Below, piece by piece: positions 59,330 through 64,000 of a stretch of DNA of 64,000 nt. Within the stretch, counting starts at the first letter, position 1; every line of letters begins with the position of its first letter. Under the pieces are notes generated by a model that did no database searches, was not told where the DNA came from, and saw only the letters and a list, made by a program, of their open reading frames with translations. A program made the translations under genes and the position numbers. The stretch is from Metabacillus indicus LMG 22858 (lineage in GTDB: Bacteria > Bacillota > Bacilli > Bacillales > Bacillaceae), in assembly GCF_000708755.2 (NCBI RefSeq), contig NZ_JGVU02000006.1, positions 496,001 through 560,000 of the forward strand. Reading direction: 5' to 3'.

Positions 59330-60175
59330 ATGAGCTTAACGATTCCTCAACGAAAACGAATACAGAATACCTTTGTTTATACCTTTTTAATCCTGACTTC
59401 CATCGCTACGATCCTCCCGCTGTTCTGGATGATTTCGACCTCGCTGAAATCAGGGGACGTTGTCTTCCAGATTCCGCCGCAGTGGTTTCCGGAAACGCTG
59501 CAGTGGGAGAATTACAAACGCGCGGTCACGGATATTCCGTTCTTCCTCTACTTGAAAAATACGGTTGTCATTACAGGCTTCCGAATGTTTGCCGAGGTCT
59601 TTGTCTCTGCCTTTGTGGCCTACGGCTTTGCCAGATTCAACTTTCCGGGCAAAAACATCTGGTTTTTCATCCTGCTGTCAACGATTATGCTGCCGGGTGA
59701 AATCACGATGATTCCGGTCTTTATCATGTTCAGCAAAATCGGCTGGATTGACACCTTCTATCCATTGATTGTTCCCGCGTTCTTTGGAGGCCAGGCAGTA
59801 TTCATCTTCCTGCTGAGGCAGTTCTTCGCCTCGATCCCGAAAGAGCTGGAAGAATCAGCGTTAATTGACGGTGCGAGCCGCTTCCAGATTTTCTACCGGA
59901 TTTTCCTGCCGCTTTCTAAGCCGGCGCTGATTACGATTGCCCTATTCTCTTTCCAGGGTTCGTGGAACGACCTGCTAGGGCCGCTTATGTATTTGAACAG
60001 CTCAGACAAATTCACCCTTCAGCTCGGACTTGCGATGTTTAACGGCATGACCAAAGTCGAATGGGGACCGCTGATGGCCGCATCTCTACTTGTCTTGATT
60101 CCGACCATCGCCATCTTTTTCTCCCTGCAGAAATACTTTGTTGAAGGCATTACCGTTACAGGTATAAAAGGATAA
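59330..60175 (+). CDS. Sugar ABC transporter permease, MalG type (mannoside operon)
   Basis: 281 residues from the ATG 5 nt after AGGTGA; an in-frame ATG 5 codons upstream overlaps this site. Six helices. IATILPLFWMISTSLKSGDV, EAA loop EESALIDGASRFQIFYRIFL (about 180-200), and the end LQKYFVEGITVTGIKG, which is typical of CUT1 MalG-type permeases. The roughly 100 bp before it are GC-richer than the rest and carry no gene. Confidence 0.92.
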   Translation: MSLTIPQRKRIQNTFVYTFLILTSIATILPLFWMISTSLKSGDVVFQIPPQWFPETLQWENYKRAVTDIPFFLYLKNTVVITGFRMFAEVFVSAFVAYGFARFNFPGKNIWFFILLSTIMLPGEITMIPVFIMFSKIGWIDTFYPLIVPAFFGGQAVFIFLLRQFFASIPKELEESALIDGASRFQIFYRIFLPLSKPALITIALFSFQGSWNDLLGPLMYLNSSDKFTLQLGLAMFNGMTKVEWGPLMAASLLVLIPTIAIFFSLQKYFVEGITVTGIKG

Positions 60176-60188
60176 GGAGTTTTGCCAT

Positions 60189-60884
60189 ATGATTAAGCAG
60201 CTGAACCAACAGACACTCTCAGTGAAAATCCTCCAGTACGGCTACTGGTTTCTCGTCAGCAACCTCTTTTTTTCAATCGGTTTGCTACCGGCATCTGCCG
60301 TGATGATGATAGAATGGAACGAGAAAAACCTTCTCTTATGGGTCATGCTCTATGTCAGTCTTCTCCCTGCCGGACCGGCGGCCGCTGCCCTCTTCGGCAC
60401 AATGGGGAAGCTCATGCGCGAAGGAAGCATCTCTGTCGGACCGGATTACATGAGAGCTTTAAAAGAAAACGGAAAGCACGCTATGATTCTATGGGGCGTT
60501 CAGCTGCTGATCAGCCTGATTTTGCTTGCAGATATCACATTAGTAGAAGGAATGAATGAAATCTTTCGTTCGGCCCTATATGTTCTATTGATCTTAAATG
60601 TGATCATTACCTTTTATCTTTATCCACTGCTGTCACGCTTCGACATCAGCAAGATGGAAGCTGTGCGGATTGCTGTCGGCCTTACTTTTCTAAGAATAAA
60701 AAACACTCTCTTAATTATGAGTGCCCTTGCAGCTTGGGGCATCTGTGTCTACTTTTTTCAGCTTTACGCAATCACCCTGCTGCTCAGCCCGCTCTTTTAC
60801 GCCATCATGACTATTCATAAAGGACTATTTGCAAAAATCGAAGAAAATACAGAAACTCAACAAAAAATACAGGTGGTCAAATGA
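60189..60884 (+). CDS. YesL-like DUF624 membrane protein
   Basis: 231 residues with five or six hydrophobic helices (LVSNLFFSIGLLPASAVMMI, LWVMLYVSLLPAGPAAAALF, LILLADITLV, VLLILNVIITFYLYPLLSRF, TLLIMSALAAWGICVYFFQL). DUF624 proteins (YesL, YteU) accompany CUT1 sugar permeases in Bacillus and may help their assembly or regulation. AAGGAG lies before the ATG. Its stop overlaps the start of the LacI gene by 4 bp. Confidence 0.85.
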   Translation: MIKQLNQQTLSVKILQYGYWFLVSNLFFSIGLLPASAVMMIEWNEKNLLLWVMLYVSLLPAGPAAAALFGTMGKLMREGSISVGPDYMRALKENGKHAMILWGVQLLISLILLADITLVEGMNEIFRSALYVLLILNVIITFYLYPLLSRFDISKMEAVRIAVGLTFLRIKNTLLIMSALAAWGICVYFFQLYAITLLLSPLFYAIMTIHKGLFAKIEENTETQQKIQVVK

Positions 60885-61894
60885 AGAAAATTACCATGCA
60901 GGACATTGCAGATAAACTGAACATATCCAAAAATACCGTGTCCCAGGCGCTCACCGGAAAACCCGGAGTGAGCGAAGAGACAAGGATGCTTGTCCAAAAA
61001 ACAGCAGACGCACTCGGCTACTCGTATCCAAGCACCAGAAAGAACAACAGCAACGGACAAACAGGAACCATCGCTCTCATTGCCTCAATCAGAGCATTCT
61101 CCTTTAAAAGCTTCTTCGGAGAAATTTACCTGAGCATCGAAAAAGAGCTCAAATCGAGAGGCATGAACCTGCTCATTCACTCGATCGACGAAGAAGCCGC
61201 AGAAACCCTCAGGCTTCCGTCCATCATCGAAGAAAAATCCGTCGACGGCGTCCTGATCCTGTCCCATCTCACAACCGACTATATCAACAAGGTGCTGGAA
61301 ACCGGCTTGCCAACTGTCATGATTGACCATCACGACCCGCTCAACCAAGCAGACGCCATCCTCACCAATAACCGCTTCGGCGGCTACGAAATGGTCCGGC
61401 ACCTCATTGAACAGGGCCACAAGAGAATTGGCTTCATGGGAAACATCGATTACTCCCCGAGCTACCAGGAACGCTGGGAAGGCTACCAGCTCGCCCTAAG
61501 ACGCCACGGACTCGAACAAAACAAACACTGGATGAACCTGCAGGCAGAAGAAAGCGAAGAAGACATCACCACCTTCCTCTCAAACCTGGAGGACGGGCAC
61601 AAACCAACCGCCTGGTTCTGCGTCAACGATGGACTGGGCTTCCTGACCATAACAACCCTGCAGCGGCTTGGATACTCAGTACCTCTTGACGCAGCCGTAG
61701 CAAGCTTTGACAACGGTCAGCTATCACAGATTGCAAACCCAAAAATCTCAACAATGGATATCGATTTAAATCTATTCGGAAGAAAAGCTGTCGAACAGCT
61801 GTTTTGGAGAATGGAGAATAAAGAGGAACCGTTTCAGGAGACATTGCTGCCAGCTAGACTGATTGTACGAGGGTCAAGTGAACCCAATATATAG
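60881..61894 (+). CDS. LacI family transcription regulator of the mannoside locus
   Basis: 337 residues. N-terminal helix-turn-helix ITMQDIADKLNISKNTVSQA then LTGKPGVSEETRMLVQKTAD, hinge, and a periplasmic-binding-like ligand domain (GTIALIASIRAFSF, VDGVLILSHLTTDYI, DHHDPLNQADAILTNNRFGG, HLIEQGHKRIGFMGNIDYSP, AWFCVNDGLGFL, VASFDNGQLSQIANPKISTM). It most likely represses both divergent operons through the TGTAACGTTACA-type sites at 56766 and 56911. Start overlaps the YesL-like stop (ATGA). Confidence 0.93.
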   Translation: MKKITMQDIADKLNISKNTVSQALTGKPGVSEETRMLVQKTADALGYSYPSTRKNNSNGQTGTIALIASIRAFSFKSFFGEIYLSIEKELKSRGMNLLIHSIDEEAAETLRLPSIIEEKSVDGVLILSHLTTDYINKVLETGLPTVMIDHHDPLNQADAILTNNRFGGYEMVRHLIEQGHKRIGFMGNIDYSPSYQERWEGYQLALRRHGLEQNKHWMNLQAEESEEDITTFLSNLEDGHKPTAWFCVNDGLGFLTITTLQRLGYSVPLDAAVASFDNGQLSQIANPKISTMDIDLNLFGRKAVEQLFWRMENKEEPFQETLLPARLIVRGSSEPNI

Positions 61895-61938
61895 AGAAAT
61901 TACAATTCAGATTCACTGAATTATATCTAATTATAGAT

Positions 61939-61980
61939 AAGCAAGCAGGAAAAGTTTGTTTTTCCTGCTTGCTTCTTCTT
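61939..61980 (+). terminator. Terminator of the mannoside transport operon
   Basis: AAGCAAGCAGGAAAA and TTTTCCTGCTTGCTT arms, 15 bp, then CTTCTTT. Confidence 0.8.
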
Positions 61981-62034
61981 TACATATTTATGTCGACTTA
62001 GAGTCCAAGAAAGAAAATATCAGAACTCTATTTA

Positions 62035-63039
62035 TTACTCAATGATTTCAGCTTCTATATAAGGCAAGGTAATTTGGTGACCTGCTTGAGATTCATATGT
62101 ATGTGATCCTAAAATCGTCCCATACACCGTAATAACATCTTCTTCTACAAATTCAGTTGTACCTTCATAGGTGATGTAAATAACATCATTAATATCATAA
62201 CCATAAGAATCTTTTGTTACAGCTAGTCTAATGATTGAAGACGTTTCATCCTCCATTATTTGCACTATCTCACCCTGATATTTTATAAATTCCCCGCTTA
62301 GTTTCTCAGGATTTTTTTCCAACTCTGCAAAACGAATTTCTTTGGCATTTTCTTTTTTTGCTAATAATTCTTGTTTCTCCCTTTCTTCTTCTTTAGCATA
62401 ATATTCTTCTAAGTATTTGTCAGACTCTTCAATAGTATAAGCATCTACTATTTCAAGACTGTCTAATACTCCAAAATGTATAACATAATGTTCATCGTAG
62501 TCCGTCACTTCACCATCGACAAGTGTACTAACATCAGAATATTCACCGTATTCTTGATAAAAATGAGTGTTATATTCATCTTCATTTACATACATCATCG
62601 CGTCGATTTGATAATCGCTATTTGCTACTAGCTCACCTTCATCGTCTCCAAAAACAGCAGTGAATTTACCATCTTGAATAATTGGATTATCTACATAATC
62701 TTTTGTTTCATCTGTGTTCATAATCGCAAACCTAACCTTAGTATCGTCAGGCAGATTTGTCTCACCACTAACGGTAAGTGTGTCAGATTCCTTATCATAT
62801 GTATAATTATCCATTTTGATAATTAATTTATCTCTCTCATCTTGCACTTCAGAGCTTTCAGAAGCATCTCCTGTTGGCATTTCTAAGCAAATAACTAACA
62901 CTATAATTGGTAAAATTGAAAATAATAGAAACTTTTTTCCTTTTCCGTTTCTCATTATAAAGCTAATAATTGAAACAACTACTAAAATAATAAATGCAAG
63001 TATACTGCCAAGGCCAATATACATAATTAAATCTTCCAC
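62035..63039 (-). CDS. Hypothetical membrane-anchored protein with OB-like C-terminal domain
   Basis: 334 residues from GTG 8 nt after GGAG. Two hydrophobic segments (about 8-28 and 37-51), then an acidic extracytoplasmic part. Residues about 75-215 look like a beta-sandwich (DTLTVSGETNLPDDTKVRFA, FTAVFGDDEGELVANSDYQI). A coiled charged linker (EEYYAKEEEREKQELLAKKE, about 220-240) leads to an OB-fold-like end (EFIKYQGEIVQIMEDETSSI, YGTILGSHTYESQAGHQITL). The last part resembles domains in other Bacillaceae surface proteins of unknown function. AT-rich, set between the two manA copies. Confidence 0.65.
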   Translation of the reverse strand: MEDLIMYIGLGSILAFIILVVVSIISFIMRNGKGKKFLLFSILPIIVLVICLEMPTGDASESSEVQDERDKLIIKMDNYTYDKESDTLTVSGETNLPDDTKVRFAIMNTDETKDYVDNPIIQDGKFTAVFGDDEGELVANSDYQIDAMMYVNEDEYNTHFYQEYGEYSDVSTLVDGEVTDYDEHYVIHFGVLDSLEIVDAYTIEESDKYLEEYYAKEEEREKQELLAKKENAKEIRFAELEKNPEKLSGEFIKYQGEIVQIMEDETSSIIRLAVTKDSYGYDINDVIYITYEGTTEFVEEDVITVYGTILGSHTYESQAGHQITLPYIEAEIIE

Positions 63040-63176
63040 GATGCTATCTCCTCATAATGTATCTTGATGATTAGGTCAAATCAATAAATAGAATCAAATA
63101 ACTACTTTTTCAGTCTATTTTCCCCAACATAATGTCCACAATGTACAAGGGTAATAGTAAATAATGTAACAGTCTC

Positions 63177-64000
63177 TCACACGTGAGAAACAATCAAACT
63201 GCAATTTCCATCAATCTCAAACTCATCCACCCCTGCAGGAAGAATAAAATGAGCGCCTTTTGAAAGAGTGTGTGTTTCGCCCTGATGAACAAGTTTACCC
63301 TCTCCATCAATAACACTGCAGATCAGGAAAGGCTGTTCCTTCGAAAAAGATGCCTGTCCGTTCACTTCCCATTTGTAGACGGTAAAGTACTCTTCTTCTA
63401 CAAAGGTCGTAATCGTCACATTATTCAATTGAGCAACCGCCGGCAGTGCTTCACGGTCCACATGGGGAACCGTACTTACCTCAATCGCCTTCTCCAAATG
63501 CAGCTCCCGCTTTTCGCCCTTGTCGTCTGTCCGGTCATAATCATAGACACGGTATGTGGTATCTGAGCTTTGCTGCGTTTCAAGCACAAGTGTGCCTTCA
63601 CACAGCGCGTGGATCGTTCCGCTCGGCACATAGAAGAAGTCGCCAGGCTTAATCTTTACACGGCGGAGCAGAGAGTTCCACTCACCATTTTCCACCATCT
63701 TTACAAGCTCTTCCTTAGAAGTAGCCGTGTGACCGTAGATCATGTCGGCTCCCTCTTTGCAGTCGATGATGTACCAGCATTCGGTTTTGCCGAGCTCGCC
63801 GTTTTCGTTCGCGTGAGCATATTCATCGTCAGGGTGAACCTGAACGGAGAGGTCGTTATTAGCGTCTAGAATTTTAGTCAGCAAAGGAAATTTGCTTCCC
63901 TCTACGCCCCCAAAAATCTCACGGTTCTCGTCCCACAGCTGACCAAGCGTTTTGCCTGCATGCTCGCCAGATGCGATTATGCTCTGTCCGTTCGGATGAG
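63177..64000 (-). CDS. manA: Second mannose-6-phosphate isomerase, class I (N-terminus beyond the right edge)
   Basis: About 274 residues visible; the open frame reaches base 64000 without a start, upstream of an internal Met. SHPNGQS, SIIASGEHAGKTLGQLWDEN, LTKILDANNDLSVQVHPDDE, YVPSGTIHALCEGTLVLETQ match the copy at 53721 almost residue for residue up to the VSTVPHVD segment; the last 85 residues differ more (ALPAVAQLNNVTITTFVEEE). So the two are duplicates, with the C-terminus diverged. It has the zinc-binding and catalytic motifs and should be functional. Confidence 0.92.
   Translation of the reverse strand, partial: HPNGQSIIASGEHAGKTLGQLWDENREIFGGVEGSKFPLLTKILDANNDLSVQVHPDDEYAHANENGELGKTECWYIIDCKEGADMIYGHTATSKEELVKMVENGEWNSLLRRVKIKPGDFFYVPSGTIHALCEGTLVLETQQSSDTTYRVYDYDRTDDKGEKRELHLEKAIEVSTVPHVDREALPAVAQLNNVTITTFVEEEYFTVYKWEVNGQASFSKEQPFLICSVIDGEGKLVHQGETHTLSKGAHFILPAGVDEFEIDGNCSLIVSHV

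Overview
The window looks like a low-to-mid GC Gram-positive chromosome of the family Bacillaceae. The reasons are strong AGGAGG-type ribosome binding sites, frequent TTG/GTG starts, a ComK competence regulator, many lipoproteins, CWB2 cell-wall-binding proteins, two sugar ABC transporters that have no ATPase gene of their own (as when MsmX serves several systems), and cre-like CcpA sites. I do not assign a species. I see no rRNA, tRNA, prophage or cas gene.

Layout. 0-7.6 kb: cell-envelope genes, namely the start of a lytic-transglycosylase-like gene, an SGNH hydrolase, a CWB2+NlpC/P60 endopeptidase, an LCP (LytR-CpsA-Psr) ligase and a 1.1-kb-residue CWB2 surface protein. 7.7-12 kb: a SEC-C protein, a metallophosphoesterase, ComK and small unknowns. 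12-24.7 kb: a RAYT transposase with its REP hairpins, followed by a ten-gene leftward operon read from a promoter near 24.66 kb: esterase, sugar-binding lipoprotein, NanE epimerase, RpiR regulator, ROK kinase, two permeases, DUF4127, GHL10-type glycosidase and FAD oxidoreductase. It is probably an amino-sugar/glycan utilisation operon, perhaps for ManNAc-containing material. 24.8-36.6 kb: a zinc-ribbon HtrA-like protease, a 54-residue VbhA-like antitoxin, a lipoprotein, a leftward operon of three tandem dynamin-like GTPases plus a small protein, and a secreted YiiX-like hydrolase with a lipoprotein. 36.7-41 kb: galE, a CWB2 lytic transglycosylase and a NERD protein.

41.2-50.7 kb is the unusual part. 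It holds six short CRISPR arrays (22 repeats including degenerate ones, 16 different spacers), all in one orientation. Each is followed by its own copy of a leader of about 350-540 bp, and nearly all are bounded by a 27-bp REP-like hairpin (14 copies here). A degraded RAYT gene, an EVE/PUA-like gene, a pRiA4b-ORF3 gene, an unknown membrane protein and broken copies of a lipoprotein gene lie between them. The leader promoter reads leftward, so the transcribed repeat has a CCTC/GAGG stem and an 8-nt 3' handle, as in type III systems. In the opposite (plus) strand the spacers look like mRNA-sense sequence, two of them with a Shine-Dalgarno and start codon. The crRNAs would therefore be antisense to transcripts. 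No cas gene is in the window.

50.7-52.5 kb: a class 3 lipase with a C-terminal helical region, a small helical partner and a divergent lipoprotein, resembling the type VII-secreted lipase toxin TslA with its partner and immunity protein. The intact lipoprotein at 26.6 kb and the remnants at 44.1 and 45.7 kb belong to the same family as this putative immunity protein.

52.6-64 kb: a mannose/mannoside locus. A ROK kinase, ManA, a GH130 phosphorylase and a DUF1861 protein read leftward. A sugar-binding lipoprotein, two permeases, a YesL-like protein and a LacI repressor read rightward. The divergent promoters carry TGTAACGTTACA-type operators and two cre-like sites. A second manA runs off the right end.
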